From Mucilaginibacter psychrotolerans (lineage in GTDB: Bacteria > Bacteroidota > Bacteroidia > Sphingobacteriales > Sphingobacteriaceae): a DNA stretch of 64,000 nucleotides. A program made the translations under genes and the position numbers. The DNA is taken from the NCBI RefSeq assembly GCF_004519315.1, contig NZ_SOZE01000008.1, positions 62,001 to 126,000 of the forward strand, written 5' to 3'. Each line of letters starts with the position of its first letter. Positions within the stretch are counted from its first letter, which is position 1. Of the stretch, positions 23,479 to 33,078 are shown piece after piece. The notes under the pieces were generated by a model, which saw only the letters and a list, made by a program, of their open reading frames with translations, ran no database searches and was not told the origin of the DNA.

Positions 23479-26442
23479 ATGATCGAAGAAGCCGAAAAAG
23501 ACCCGCAAAAACATATCATCATAAAAGGGGCCAGGGTGCACAACCTTAAGAATATGGATGTGGCCATCCCCAAGAACAAGCTGGTGGTTATTACCGGCAT
23601 GTCGGGGTCAGGCAAATCGTCGTTGGCGTTTGATACCCTTTACGCCGAGGGGCAGCGCAGGTATGTAGAAAGCCTGAGCAGTTATGCACGTCAGTTTTTG
23701 GGCCGCATGAACAAGCCCGACGTAGATTATATCAAAGGCATAGCACCTGCCATAGCCATTGAGCAAAAAGTAATTACCAGCAACCCACGCTCTACAGTGG
23801 GCACCAGTACCGAGATATACGACTACCTTAAGCTGCTTTTTTCGCGCATAGGCAAAACTATTTCGCCGGTATCTGGCGGCGTGGTAAAAAAAGATAGCGT
23901 TACCGATGTGATCAACTTTATCATGGGCTTGCCTACAGATACCCAGGTAACCATCCTTTGCCCGCTGCATCCGCATAATAACCGCAGCCTTAAAGAGGAG
24001 CTGGCGGTACTGATGCAGAAAGGTTTTATCCGTGTAGAGTACAATGGTCAACTGAACCGAATAGAGAGCATGCTGGAAGATGAAAGCATCGATAATAAAG
24101 CATTCGAGGAAAAAACGGAAAGCGTAAAGCCGAAAGGCAAAAGTAAAAAAGCAGCGGCTGAAGCAGAACCGGAAAGCGCGCCACTTGCGGCGAATGATTC
24201 GTTGCGGATAGTTATAGACCGTATTACCAAAAACGACGAGGACGAAACCATCAGCCGCCTTGGCGACAGTATCCAAACCGCTTTTTTTGAAGGTAAGGGT
24301 GATTGTTTTGTACGTTATGATGCCCCACCCAAACCCTCTCCGCTGGTTAGCGGAAGGGCTTTAGAATTAAACATTTCCCCGGCCGGGGGAGATTTAGAGG
24401 GGGCTGTGGAACGCTTCTTTTGCGACCGCTTTGAGCTGGACGGCATGCGTTTCGAAGAACCATCGGCAAATTTCTTCAGTTTCAACAACCCTTACGGCGC
24501 CTGCAAGCGTTGCGAAGGCTACGGCAAGGTTATCGGTATAGATGAGGACCTGGTTATCCCCGATAAAAGCAAAACCGTTTACGAGGGAGCCATTGCGCCA
24601 TGGCGTGGCGAAAAAATGCGCGAGTGGAACGACAGGCTGGTGAAAAGTTCCATAAAATTCGATTTCCCCATCCACCGCCAATACAACCAACTTAGCCCGG
24701 AGCAGCAACAGCTGCTATGGAGCGGTAACCAATACTTCCGCGGGTTGGACGACTTTTTTAAGGAGATGGAGGAGCAAACGTACAAGATACAGTACCGGGT
24801 TTTGCTATCGCGATACCGGGGCAAAACCACTTGCCCCGAATGCAAAGGCAGCCGCCTGCGCAAGGATGCATCGTATGTAAAAATCGACGGTAAATCTATT
24901 ACCGATATCGTACTGATGCCTTTAGATACCGCGCTGGCATTCTTCAGTAGCCTTAACCTTAGCCCTACCGATGTTAAGATAGGCAAACGCCTGCTGCTGG
25001 AAATTAACAACCGCCTGCAATTTTTAAATGATGTGGGTCTCAGCTATCTCACCCTTAACCGCCTTTCCAACACCCTATCGGGTGGCGAATCTCAGCGCAT
25101 CAACCTGGCAACTTCGTTGGGTAGCAGCCTGGTAGGTTCGGTTTATGTGTTAGATGAACCCAGCATAGGCCTGCACCCGCGCGATACCCAGCGCCTTATC
25201 GGCGTATTAAAGTCGCTACGCGATGTGGGCAACACGGTTTTAGTAGTGGAGCACGAGGAAGAGATAATGAAAGCGGCCGATCATATTATCGATATCGGCC
25301 CTGAAGCCGGCACGCATGGCGGTAATCTTATCTTCACGGGGACTTATGAGCAAATCATTGTAGATGATAATAGCCTTACCGGTAAGTACCTGAGTGGCCG
25401 CGAGTCAATCGCAATCCCTTCTCATCGCCGCAAATGGAACGATTATATAGAGATTAAAGGTGCACGCGAAAACAACCTGAACCATGTGGACGCGAAGTTT
25501 CCACTTGGTGTGCTTACTGTGGTGACAGGCGTATCCGGTTCGGGTAAAACCAGTTTGGTAAAACGCGTACTTGCTCCTGCACTGCAAAAGGCATTGGGTA
25601 ACTACAATGGTGAGCAAACCGGCAGTTTCGACGGCCTCGACGGTGATATCGCAAAAATAGAACAGGTAGAACTGGTGGACCAAAACCCAATTGGTCGTTC
25701 ATCCCGCTCAAACCCGGTTACTTATGTAAAAGCCTGGGACGAGATACGTAACCTTTATGCGGCACTGCCAGTGGCCAAGGCCGCCGGGCTGAAACCATCC
25801 GCGTTCTCCTTCAATGTAGAAGGTGGCCGTTGCGATGTTTGCCAGGGCGAAGGAGAAGTGAAGATTGAAATGCAGTTTATGGCTGATATCTTTTTAACGT
25901 GCGAGGCCTGCGGCGGTAAACGATTTAAACAGCATATACTGGATGTTACTTATAATGAAAAGAATGTATCCGAAGTATTAGAGTTAACTATTGATGAGGC
26001 GCTGGAGTTCTTCGGCAAAGAGCCTAAGATACTGGCCAAGATAAAACCATTGGTTGATGTCGGTCTGGGTTATGTGCAATTAGGCCAATCGAGCAACACG
26101 CTATCTGGCGGCGAGGCGCAGCGTATCAAGCTGGCGTCGTTCCTGGTAAAAGGCAATAACACGCATAAAACGCTCTTTATATTTGATGAACCAACCACCG
26201 GCCTACACTTTGCGGATATTAAAAAGCTGCTGAAATCATTTGATGCATTGCTGGATCATGGCAACACCATCATTGTGATAGAACATAATATGGACGTGAT
26301 AAAATGTGCCGATTGGGTGATAGACATTGGCCCGGGCGGCGGCAACCGTGGCGGTAATGTGGTATTCGAGGGCGTGCCCGAAGATTTGATCAAACAGGAA
26401 GATAGCTTTACCGGAGCGTTTCTGAAAGAGAGATTTGAGTAG
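23479..26442 (+). CDS. uvrA: Excinuclease ABC subunit A
   Basis: The 987-residue damage-recognition ATPase of nucleotide excision repair. It has two ABC cassettes, each split by zinc-binding inserts: Walker A GMSGSGKSS (about residue 38) and GVSGSGKTS (about 685), signatures LSGGESQR and LSGGEAQR, and zinc motifs CKRCEGYGK and CDVCQGEGE with CEACGGKR. It is longer than typical UvrA (about 940-950). Extra length lies at residues 215-310, in a charged Lys/Ala-rich stretch and a segment that looks repeat-derived (see repeat at 24320). It binds UvrB (not in the window). The ATG at 23479 is the natural start; an ATG at 23459 is out of frame. Confidence 0.98.
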   Translation: MIEEAEKDPQKHIIIKGARVHNLKNMDVAIPKNKLVVITGMSGSGKSSLAFDTLYAEGQRRYVESLSSYARQFLGRMNKPDVDYIKGIAPAIAIEQKVITSNPRSTVGTSTEIYDYLKLLFSRIGKTISPVSGGVVKKDSVTDVINFIMGLPTDTQVTILCPLHPHNNRSLKEELAVLMQKGFIRVEYNGQLNRIESMLEDESIDNKAFEEKTESVKPKGKSKKAAAEAEPESAPLAANDSLRIVIDRITKNDEDETISRLGDSIQTAFFEGKGDCFVRYDAPPKPSPLVSGRALELNISPAGGDLEGAVERFFCDRFELDGMRFEEPSANFFSFNNPYGACKRCEGYGKVIGIDEDLVIPDKSKTVYEGAIAPWRGEKMREWNDRLVKSSIKFDFPIHRQYNQLSPEQQQLLWSGNQYFRGLDDFFKEMEEQTYKIQYRVLLSRYRGKTTCPECKGSRLRKDASYVKIDGKSITDIVLMPLDTALAFFSSLNLSPTDVKIGKRLLLEINNRLQFLNDVGLSYLTLNRLSNTLSGGESQRINLATSLGSSLVGSVYVLDEPSIGLHPRDTQRLIGVLKSLRDVGNTVLVVEHEEEIMKAADHIIDIGPEAGTHGGNLIFTGTYEQIIVDDNSLTGKYLSGRESIAIPSHRRKWNDYIEIKGARENNLNHVDAKFPLGVLTVVTGVSGSGKTSLVKRVLAPALQKALGNYNGEQTGSFDGLDGDIAKIEQVELVDQNPIGRSSRSNPVTYVKAWDEIRNLYAALPVAKAAGLKPSAFSFNVEGGRCDVCQGEGEVKIEMQFMADIFLTCEACGGKRFKQHILDVTYNEKNVSEVLELTIDEALEFFGKEPKILAKIKPLVDVGLGYVQLGQSSNTLSGGEAQRIKLASFLVKGNNTHKTLFIFDEPTTGLHFADIKKLLKSFDALLDHGNTIIVIEHNMDVIKCADWVIDIGPGGGNRGGNVVFEGVPEDLIKQEDSFTGAFLKERFE
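24320..24405. repeat. In-frame palindromic repeat inside uvrA
   Basis: Two adjacent palindromes: CCCTCTCCGCT-GGTT-AGCGGAAGGG, then TCCCCGGCCGGGGGA flanked by TTAGAGGGGGCT. They encode about residues 281-309 (A-P-P-K-P-S-P ... A-G-G-D-L-E-G), right before the zinc region where other UvrA proteins have no such segment. The layout and G/C-rich palindromes resemble the short dispersed repeats of Sphingobacteriaceae. Confidence 0.6.
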
Positions 26443-26477
26443 CCCCCTATGCTCCCTGAAGGTGTAGCATAATAAAG

Positions 26478-26507
26478 ATAGCGATGGGTGAATCCTATCG
26501 CTATTTT
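26478..26507 (+). terminator. Terminator of uvrA
   Basis: ATAGCGAT, loop, ATCGCTAT, then a T-rich tail, about 35 bases after the uvrA stop. Confidence 0.7.
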
Positions 26508-26571
26508 TATTATAGGTAGTTGCTATCTATTAATTTTAAGACGACCAAGTAGAAGGTTTTGCGTTGCGTCG

Positions 26572-27522
26572 TTAGGTATTAAACTGCGGATTATCGAGCA
26601 CCAGTAGGGCCAGCACATCTTCTTTATCTTTCCCTAGTTGTACAACCAGTTCGTCCAGCGATGCAAAATGGATATCGTGACGTACGAAATGAAGAAACTC
26701 CATGCGGAGCTGTTTATTATATATTTCCTGATTGAAATCGAAGATATTCACCTCAATGTTGCGTGTCATGCCGTTAACGGTGGGGCGGTGGCCTATATAG
26801 GCCATGCCGTTGTAGTCTTTTCCTTCTACATTTACGCGCACAGCATAGATGCCATCCGATGGGATAAGCTTGTACTGCTCCTCCAGCATCAGGTTGGCGG
26901 TAGGGTAGCCCAGTTGCCTGCCCAATTGGTCGCCACGTATAACCTTGCCGGTGATGAAGAAAGGGTAGCCCAGGCATTCGTTAGCGATATCGATCTCCCC
27001 ATCGAGCAGGGCAGTGCGAATGCGGGTGGAACTGATGGCTACATCGTTGATGTCCTGCTCCGGTATTTCCAATACTTCGAAACCGTATTCGGGCGCAAGG
27101 CGCAGCAAGTCTTCGAGGCCACCTTTGCGGTCTTTACCGAAGCGGTGATCGTAACCTATGACGATTGTTTTGGTGCCAATTTTCTTCACCAGCACATCGC
27201 GGATGTACTCCTCGGCACTTTGGTTGCTGAAATCCCTGGAAAAAGGGGTGATAATCAAATGGTCTACCCCCAGCTGCTCCATCAGCGAAGCTTTTTCGGC
27301 AATAGTGGTGATGAGCTTGATATTTTCATCCTCGGGGTGCAGTATCATCCGCGGATGCGGGAAAAAAGTAAGGATAACTGTTTCGCCGCCCGATGCTGCG
27401 GCGAGTTCTTTTAAGCGCGATATTATTTTGCGATGCCCGATATGCACGCCATCAAAGGTGCCGATAGTAACTACGGCATTTTTTACTGGAACGAACTCAT
27501 CGATGTGGTGGTAAATCTTCAT
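26572..27522 (-). CDS. ribF: Bifunctional riboflavin kinase/FAD synthetase
   Basis: A 316-residue enzyme making FMN and FAD from riboflavin and ATP. The N-terminal FAD synthetase has TIGTFDGVHIGHRK (nucleotidyltransferase motif, about residues 20-33), ILTFFPHPR and IGYDHRFGKDRKGG. The C-terminal flavokinase has GKVIRGDQLGRQLGYPTANL and YNGMAYIGHRPTV. Length and order are normal. It follows truB on the same strand; both genes are often neighbours in Bacteroidota. Confidence 0.97.
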   Translation of the reverse strand: MKIYHHIDEFVPVKNAVVTIGTFDGVHIGHRKIISRLKELAAASGGETVILTFFPHPRMILHPEDENIKLITTIAEKASLMEQLGVDHLIITPFSRDFSNQSAEEYIRDVLVKKIGTKTIVIGYDHRFGKDRKGGLEDLLRLAPEYGFEVLEIPEQDINDVAISSTRIRTALLDGEIDIANECLGYPFFITGKVIRGDQLGRQLGYPTANLMLEEQYKLIPSDGIYAVRVNVEGKDYNGMAYIGHRPTVNGMTRNIEVNIFDFNQEIYNKQLRMEFLHFVRHDIHFASLDELVVQLGKDKEDVLALLVLDNPQFNT

Positions 27523-27588
27523 AGTAGTGTTAGCGCAAATGTAATGGCATTAAGCCTATACGAGAAACGTTTTTGTTATCACTCAAAA

Positions 27589-28326
27589 TTAATGACCCGC
27601 AATTGATGCATCACTTGCTTGCACGCTTTTTAAATCTCGTATGCTAGTCACCAATTCCATCACTTCGTGCGCATCTTCTATACGGTAATTACCGCTACGG
27701 GTGCGGCGCAGGCGCGATAAATAGGCCCCATTGTTAAGGGCGGCGCCAAAATCATTCGCCAGCGAGCGGATGTAAGTGCCCTTGCTGCATACTACCCTAA
27801 AATCTACCTCGGGCAATTCTATACGCGTTATCTCGAATTCGCTAATGGTAACGTTGCGCAGGCGCAGTTCTACTTCCTCACCGCGGCGGGCCTTTTCGTA
27901 CAGGCGTTCCCCATCTATTTTTATAGCCGAATGGGCTGGCGGATATTGCTGAATATCGCCGGTAAACTGCGCTGTGGCAGCTTTTATCTGTTCTACGGTA
28001 AGGTTCGTGGTATCGAATTTCGCCTCCGGCTCGCTCTCCAGGTCATAGGTAGGGGTGGTTGCGCCAAGCACCATGGTGCCGGTATATTCTTTTTCTTCGG
28101 CCTGGAAGGTGTCTATCTGCTTGGTCATTTTGCCGGTGCAGATAATGAGCAGGCCGGTAGCCAATGGGTCCAGCGTCCCTGCGTGGCCCACCTTTAGCTT
28201 TAAGGGCTTAAAAGCGTTGCGCAGTTTGCCTACCACATCAAAGCTGGTCCATTTGTAGGGCTTGTTTACCAGCAAAAGCTGGCCATCGGCAAATTGCTGT
28301 ATGTTGTTGAAAGAAGTAGTACTCAA
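27589..28326 (-). CDS. truB: tRNA pseudouridine-55 synthase
   Basis: A 245-residue enzyme converting U55 of tRNA to pseudouridine. The catalytic Asp lies in VGHAGTLDPLATGLLI near residue 53. LLLVNKPYKWTSFDVV is the N-terminal signature and KGTYIRSLANDFG the C-terminal one. It is the short form without a PUA domain, usual in Bacteroidota. No ATG lies upstream of the conserved region; translation must begin at the TTG at 28326. It sits 66 bases upstream of ribF. Confidence 0.96.
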   Translation of the reverse strand: MSTTSFNNIQQFADGQLLLVNKPYKWTSFDVVGKLRNAFKPLKLKVGHAGTLDPLATGLLIICTGKMTKQIDTFQAEEKEYTGTMVLGATTPTYDLESEPEAKFDTTNLTVEQIKAATAQFTGDIQQYPPAHSAIKIDGERLYEKARRGEEVELRLRNVTISEFEITRIELPEVDFRVVCSKGTYIRSLANDFGAALNNGAYLSRLRRTRSGNYRIEDAHEVMELVTSIRDLKSVQASDASIAGH

Positions 28327-28354
28327 TGTAAGGATTTAAGCGGCAAAGGTAAGC

Positions 28355-28455
28355 GTCTGAACTCGAATTTTAAGGAATTTTGAGAATAGTCAGCATTTGA
28401 AAAGCATATCACCCTTTCTGTGCATTCAATAAATTCGTTTAATTCGAGTTCAGAC
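28355..28455. repeat. Dispersed inverted-repeat element
   Basis: GTCTGAACTCGAATT at 28355-28369 is perfectly inverted as AATTCGAGTTCAGAC at 28441-28455, with imperfect similarity continuing inwards. It lies between truB and uppP, outside coding sequence, and has no ORF. Confidence 0.7.
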
Positions 28456-28458
28456 AAA

Positions 28459-28492
28459 AAAATAGCGATGGCTTTTTGGCGCATCGCTATCA
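28459..28492 (-). terminator. Terminator of uppP
   Basis: On the minus strand ATAGCGATGC, loop, CATCGCTATT is followed by a run of T. It lies just downstream of the uppP stop at 28514. It partly touches the end of the inverted-repeat element. Confidence 0.75.
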
Positions 28493-28513
28493 ATAAATAT
28501 TTTTAAGAGAGCT

Positions 28514-29311
28514 TTATATCACTTGCAGGTCGTGTTTGGTAAGTATCAGGATAATGATAATCCCGCCTACCAGAATACGGTACCAGCCAAATAATTGGAA
28601 GCCGCGTTTCTCCAGGAAAGAGATGAATGTTTTGATAGCCAACAAAGCCACTATAAATGCAATCACATTGCCAATGGCCAGTAGCTTAATTTCTTCGCCG
28701 GTGAAAACATGGCCGTCGTGGATAAAATCGAATAACTTTTTGGCCGTTGCGGCAAACATAGTAGGTACGGCCAAAAAGAACGAGAATTCGGCAGCTGCCT
28801 TACGGCTCAGTTTTTGCGACATACCGCCTACAATAGTAGCAGCAGAGCGCGACGTTCCGGGTATCATAGATAGGCATTGGAAGAAACCGATTTTGAGGGC
28901 AGTCAAATAGCTTATCTCTTTTTCTTCTTTAACATCGGGCTGGTTAAACCATTTATCAACAAACAGCAAGATGATACCGCCGATAAATAAGGTTATACCT
29001 ACGGTTAGCGCGCTCTCCATCAAGGCATCTATTTTTTTGCTGAACAACAAGCCGAACACAGCAGCCGGCAAGAAAGCTACGAACAGTTTATAATAAAAAT
29101 CGAGGGTTTGAAAAAAGCGTTTCCAGTACAACACCACAACCGAAAGTATGGCGCCTAACTGTATGGCCACTGTAAACAACTTGATAAAATCGTTGCTTTG
29201 GATGCCCATTATAGAAGAGGCAATAATCATATGCCCGGTAGACGATATAGGCAGAAACTCAGTAATGCCTTCAACTATTGCTAATACAATTACGTGTAGA
29301 AGATCGTTCAT
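28514..29311 (-). CDS. uppP: Undecaprenyl-diphosphatase (BacA family)
   Basis: A 265-residue integral membrane enzyme recycling undecaprenyl pyrophosphate to the monophosphate used in cell-wall synthesis. Signature I is [16 protein letters not shown] near residue 14, with catalytic Glu and Ser/His. Signature II is PGTSRSAAT near residue 155, containing the active Arg. About eight membrane helices are visible. The start overlaps the end of the DUF3098 gene by four bases, so the two are co-translated. Confidence 0.96.
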   Translation of the reverse strand: MNDLLHVIVLAIVEGITEFLPISSTGHMIIASSIMGIQSNDFIKLFTVAIQLGAILSVVVLYWKRFFQTLDFYYKLFVAFLPAAVFGLLFSKKIDALMESALTVGITLFIGGIILLFVDKWFNQPDVKEEKEISYLTALKIGFFQCLSMIPGTSRSAATIVGGMSQKLSRKAAAEFSFFLAVPTMFAATAKKLFDFIHDGHVFTGEEIKLLAIGNVIAFIVALLAIKTFISFLEKRGFQLFGWYRILVGGIIIILILTKHDLQVI

Positions 29312-29586
29312 GCTTTAGCGCTTGGTTTTTTTAGAATTGCGTAAAAGCCCAAACCAAAGCCTGCCAGCACTACCACCGGGGCAACAACTATTTTTGTTGT
29401 GCTGTAAATGTCTGTGGTACCGCTCATCAGCACGAAACCGAAGGCCACAACAGCAATGCTGATAATAAGCCAAAGATAATTCTCTTTACTGAACACGAAT
29501 TGTGCCTGTGGGGCGTTGCTTACCGGCTGTGTTTTTGCCGAAGCGGTTGTTTTAACCGGGCCAGCCGGTTTTGATACTTGTGCCAT
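29308..29586 (-). CDS. DUF3098-family membrane protein
   Basis: A 92-residue protein with two hydrophobic helices, [20 protein letters not shown] and [20 protein letters not shown], preceded by a flexible Ala/Thr/Pro-rich N-terminus. This is the DUF3098 family, which in Bacteroidota lies between ftsX and uppP. Its role is unknown; position suggests cell envelope or division. Confidence 0.88.
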   Translation of the reverse strand: MAQVSKPAGPVKTTASAKTQPVSNAPQAQFVFSKENYLWLIISIAVVAFGFVLMSGTTDIYSTTKIVVAPVVVLAGFGLGFYAILKKPSAKA

Positions 29587-29666
29587 TTTTTATTTAGTGA
29601 ATTATTGAATGAGTGATTTATTGATTTAGCTGCACCAATGAAAAATTGATCCAGTGAACCAATAAC

Positions 29667-30545
29667 CTACCTATATAAATCGTATATTTTTAAACGCAGG
29701 AATTTGTTTACCGCAAGGTAAGTGCTCATGGCCGACATGATAACGCCAATGCCAATAACACTCAGGAACACGATGCCGAACTCGGTATAGTTGCGCAGGA
29801 TAACCAAATCGGGTATTTGCTGGTAAGCCAGGTAAAGCGTGCCGATGAGTATCAATATAGCGATCAGACCGCCTAAGAGGCCATGCCAGATACCATACAG
29901 CAAAAATGGCTTGCGGATGAAACCTTTTGTTGCGCCCACCAACTGCATCGATTTAATCAGGAACCTTTGCGAATAGATGGCCAGCCTGATGGTGTTGTTG
30001 ATCAACGCCACCGATAGTACCACGAATATGCCGGCGAAGGCCAGTATCACCAGGATGATAGATTTTAAGTTCTGGTTCATTTGGTCAACTAAGCTTTGCT
30101 GGTATTTTACATCTTTCACCAAAGGGTTCTTCAGCAGTTCGGCCTTGAATTTTTCGATGCCGGCATTATTGGCGTAATCGGCCTTGAGGTACACATCAAG
30201 AGATTGCGAAAGCGGGTTGTAGCCCAGGAATTTCACGAAGTCTTCACCTAGGTCCTTCCGTAGGTTACGCGCGGCAAGTTCCTTGCTTACGTACTGGGTT
30301 TGTTTTACAATGGGGTTGCCTTCCAGTAGTTTCTGAAACTGTAGCACATCGGTTTCGTGCGCGGCATCGTCCATAAAAATATTTACTACAATGTTCTCTT
30401 TCACGTAGCGCGAGAGGTTGTTGGCATTCACTAATATCAGCCCCAGCAGCCCTATCATCAATAAAACCATGGCAATACCAAAAACGGTAGATATATATAT
30501 CGTTTTGGTTTTCCTGGCCGATGCGCTTGTTTCGAATTCTTCCAT
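29667..30545 (-). CDS. ftsX: Cell division protein FtsX
   Basis: A 292-residue permease-like protein with four membrane helices: one near residue 25 (GIAMVLLMIGLLGLILVN), then a periplasmic domain with MDDAAHETDVLQFQKLLEGN and DFVKFLGYNPLSQSLDVYLK, then three helices in the last 130 residues. FtsX partners the FtsE ATPase (not in the window) to control peptidoglycan hydrolases at the septum. Its first gene position in the run ftsX-DUF3098-uppP fits the Bacteroidota order. Confidence 0.93.
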   Translation of the reverse strand: MEEFETSASARKTKTIYISTVFGIAMVLLMIGLLGLILVNANNLSRYVKENIVVNIFMDDAAHETDVLQFQKLLEGNPIVKQTQYVSKELAARNLRKDLGEDFVKFLGYNPLSQSLDVYLKADYANNAGIEKFKAELLKNPLVKDVKYQQSLVDQMNQNLKSIILVILAFAGIFVVLSVALINNTIRLAIYSQRFLIKSMQLVGATKGFIRKPFLLYGIWHGLLGGLIAILILIGTLYLAYQQIPDLVILRNYTEFGIVFLSVIGIGVIMSAMSTYLAVNKFLRLKIYDLYR

Positions 30546-30745
30546 ATTTTTAGATATGAGATGTAAGATTTTAACTATGAGACTAAGAAAGCCTAGCTCA
30601 CAGCTATCACCGTAGTTTGCGAAAATAGCAAACCTGCCCTAAAGGTAAAAGTTTATGCGGGATAATTAACAATTATTAACTACACGACCCAAAAGGAGAG
30701 AAAAAGAACAGGATTAAGGGATTGAAAGATTGAACAGGATTTTTT

Positions 30746-30829
30746 TCTGAACCTTGATTAGTAGGATTAAAGGATTGCCATGACTCTTTTCATCATGAAA
30801 TCCCCTAATCAGGTAAATCATGGTTCAGA
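30746..30829. repeat. Imperfect inverted-repeat element in ftsX upstream region
   Basis: TCTGAACCTTGATTAGTAGG and the rest of its left arm match the inverse of the right arm ending GGTAAATCATGGTTCAGA, about 30-nt arms. It lies in the 407-bp gap 30546-30952 with an adjacent GATTAAGGGATTGAA-type sequence. No gene is visible in this gap. Confidence 0.65.
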
Positions 30830-30952
30830 AACTATCAACGAAATCTTAAAATCATTTAAACGGCGTAGCCCTCTCTTGAGTACCTTTTTAAAATAAATCA
30901 TAAACGAAAAATCAGCGGTCAACAAAATTAGGTAACCTGGTGTTATCCTTAC

Positions 30953-31204
30953 ATGACGACACCCGCAAACGACCATAATAAACCATCTCCGGCAGATACG
31001 CCTACCGAAAGGCCTGCCGACGAAGGACACAAAAGCGTAGTAAAAAACCGCGATAAGCAATACCATGCCGACGAGCCCGAACAGCAGGACGTTGCTAAAA
31101 AACATGAGAATGAGGAGCAACCGGTTACCCCGATAAAGAAGGCCCCGAAAGACGATCAACCCGATGCATCTGACGATGACGCCCGTGGTTTGGAATCTAA
31201 GTAA
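30953..31204 (+). CDS. Small hydrophilic, probably disordered protein
   Basis: An 83-residue protein rich in Asp, Glu, Lys, Pro and Ala (MTTPANDHNKPSPADTPTER, PKDDQPDASDDDARGLESK) with no hydrophobic segment. It looks intrinsically disordered. The frame has an ATG after a plausible leader and ends two bases before the convergent ABC exporter stop. I recognise no family; a stress-related hydrophilic protein would be a guess. Confidence 0.55.
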   Translation: MTTPANDHNKPSPADTPTERPADEGHKSVVKNRDKQYHADEPEQQDVAKKHENEEQPVTPIKKAPKDDQPDASDDDARGLESK

Positions 31205-31206
31205 AG

Positions 31207-33078
31207 TTAAACCGGCTTAGCTATCCCCGCCGAATTGAATTGCAGATCGTAAAGCTTGCGGTAGTATCCGTTCTCAATCTTCAGCAGTTCCTGGTGGGTG
31301 CCACTTTCCATTATCTCGCCATGGTCTAGCACGATGATTTTGTCGGCATTTTGTATGGTGGAAAGACGGTGCGCTATCACAATGGCCGTGCGCCCCTGCA
31401 TCAGTTTATTGATGGCGTTTTGTATCAGCAATTCCGTCTCAGTATCAACAGATGAAGTTGCTTCATCCAAAACCAATATAGTGGGGTTATAAACCAATGC
31501 GCGGATGAACGAAATTAATTGCGCCTGCCCCGCCGAGAGGGTTGCACCGCGTTCCATTACATTGTAGTCATACCCGCCGGGCAGGCGTTCTATAAATTCA
31601 TGCGCGCCTACGTCTTTTGCGGCAGCGATGATCTCTTCGCGGCTTATCTGCTTATTGTTCAGGCTAATGTTATTGCCAATGGTATCCGTAAACAAAAATA
31701 CATCCTGTATTACGGTTGCAATTTTGGAGCGTAGATAGTCTACCTTATAATCTTTAATATCTACGCCATCTACTGTTACGCGGCCTTTGCCTATCTCATA
31801 AAAACGGTTGAGGATATTGATGGTAGATGATTTTCCTGCGCCTGTTGCACCTACTAACGCCAGCGTTTCGCCGGGTTTAATGTGAAAGTTGATGTTTTTG
31901 AGTACCCAGTTTTCGTCGTTATACGCAAACCAAACATCCTTGAATTCGATATCGCCCTGCAATGCCGGAGGTGCAAGCTTGCCGTTATCGGCGGCTACCT
32001 CGTCGGTATCCAGCACTTTGAAAATTCTGTCGGCACCTACCATACCCATTTGCAGGGTATTGAATTTATCGGCCAGCTGACGTATAGGGCGGAAGAGTAT
32101 GTTCAGCAGCGCAATAAAAGCGGTTATCTTGCCTATGGTTACCCCTTTTGGGTCGGCCGAGAGCATACTTATCTGCTGGTCGGTCAATATCCGTTTGCAG
32201 CCGTACCAAACCAACAGTGCCATACAAATGGCAAACAAAATCTCCACTACTGGGAAAAAGATAGAGTAGTACCAATTAGAGCGGATGTTGGCATCGCGGT
32301 ATTTTTGGTTTACCGAGCGGAACTTGCGCATCTCCTGCTCCTCACGGGCGAAGTATTGGATAATGCTGATACCGCTGATGTGCTCGGCCAAAAAGGTGTT
32401 GAGCTGTGCTACTTGCGTGCGCACTTCCTGGAAGGATGATTTGATGGCCTCCTTAAACACGTAAGTGGATGCAAAAAGGAAGGGCATAGGAATAAGCGTG
32501 ATGAGCGCCAATTTCCAGTCCTCAACCAGCATGTAGCCAATTACAGCAATCACCAGCAGCATATCGCCCATGATAGAGATAAGCCCTTCGGAGAAGATAT
32601 CGGCAATGGTTTCCAGATCGGATACCGTACGGGTAATGAGCATGCCAATTGGCGTGCGGTCGAAATATTTTAATCTCAGGCTGGTGATGTGGTTGAATAC
32701 ATCGATACGTAGATCGCGGATGACGGATTGGCCCAGGGAGTTGGTGAGATACGTTTGGTAATACTGCGCCACGGTTTGGATGATGAGTTGGCCCACCATC
32801 AGCTCCACCATAAAAACCAGCCCCTGGTAGTTGTTGGTGAGGATATATTTATCGAGTGTGCGCTGGATAAGTATGGGCTGAATAAGCGCGACCACCGCCA
32901 AAAAAACAGTAAGGAAGCCTGCCAGTACGAACACACCTATATACGGTTTTACGTAACGCATCACGCGCTTGAGTAAATGCCAATCGAAGGCTTTGCCGGT
33001 AATGGCAGGTGCCGAGCCCCCCCCACCCCCTGCAGGGGGAGCTTTTTGAACGTCTTTCTTATCTTGGTTTTTACTCAT
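31207..33078 (-). CDS. ABC exporter, fused permease-ATPase (MsbA-like)
   Basis: A 623-residue half-transporter with a six-helix ABC membrane domain (about residues 40-340) and a nucleotide-binding domain (about 370-610). Walker A is GATGAGKSS, Walker B ILVLDEATSSVD, and the signature is LSAGQAQL rather than the classic LSGGQ. Cargo is unknown; lipid or multidrug export is typical. Residues 11-22 (A-P-P-A-G-G-G-G-G-S) come from a G/C palindrome that looks like an inserted repeat. The truA start overlaps its neighbour by four bases. Confidence 0.93.
   Translation of the reverse strand: MSKNQDKKDVQKAPPAGGGGGSAPAITGKAFDWHLLKRVMRYVKPYIGVFVLAGFLTVFLAVVALIQPILIQRTLDKYILTNNYQGLVFMVELMVGQLIIQTVAQYYQTYLTNSLGQSVIRDLRIDVFNHITSLRLKYFDRTPIGMLITRTVSDLETIADIFSEGLISIMGDMLLVIAVIGYMLVEDWKLALITLIPMPFLFASTYVFKEAIKSSFQEVRTQVAQLNTFLAEHISGISIIQYFAREEQEMRKFRSVNQKYRDANIRSNWYYSIFFPVVEILFAICMALLVWYGCKRILTDQQISMLSADPKGVTIGKITAFIALLNILFRPIRQLADKFNTLQMGMVGADRIFKVLDTDEVAADNGKLAPPALQGDIEFKDVWFAYNDENWVLKNINFHIKPGETLALVGATGAGKSSTINILNRFYEIGKGRVTVDGVDIKDYKVDYLRSKIATVIQDVFLFTDTIGNNISLNNKQISREEIIAAAKDVGAHEFIERLPGGYDYNVMERGATLSAGQAQLISFIRALVYNPTILVLDEATSSVDTETELLIQNAINKLMQGRTAIVIAHRLSTIQNADKIIVLDHGEIMESGTHQELLKIENGYYRKLYDLQFNSAGIAKPV
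33014..33047. repeat. In-frame GC palindrome in the ABC exporter N-terminus
   Basis: AGCTCCCCCTGCAGGGGGTG read on the minus strand, continuing into a G tract, forms a CCCCCTGCAGGGGG palindrome. It encodes Lys-Ala-Pro-Pro-Ala-Gly5-Ser near residue 11. The same style of palindrome is found within uvrA. Confidence 0.55.

Noticed and set aside
23608-24276. 222-codon minus-strand ORF
   Set aside because: Antisense to uvrA; shadow of a long coding sequence.
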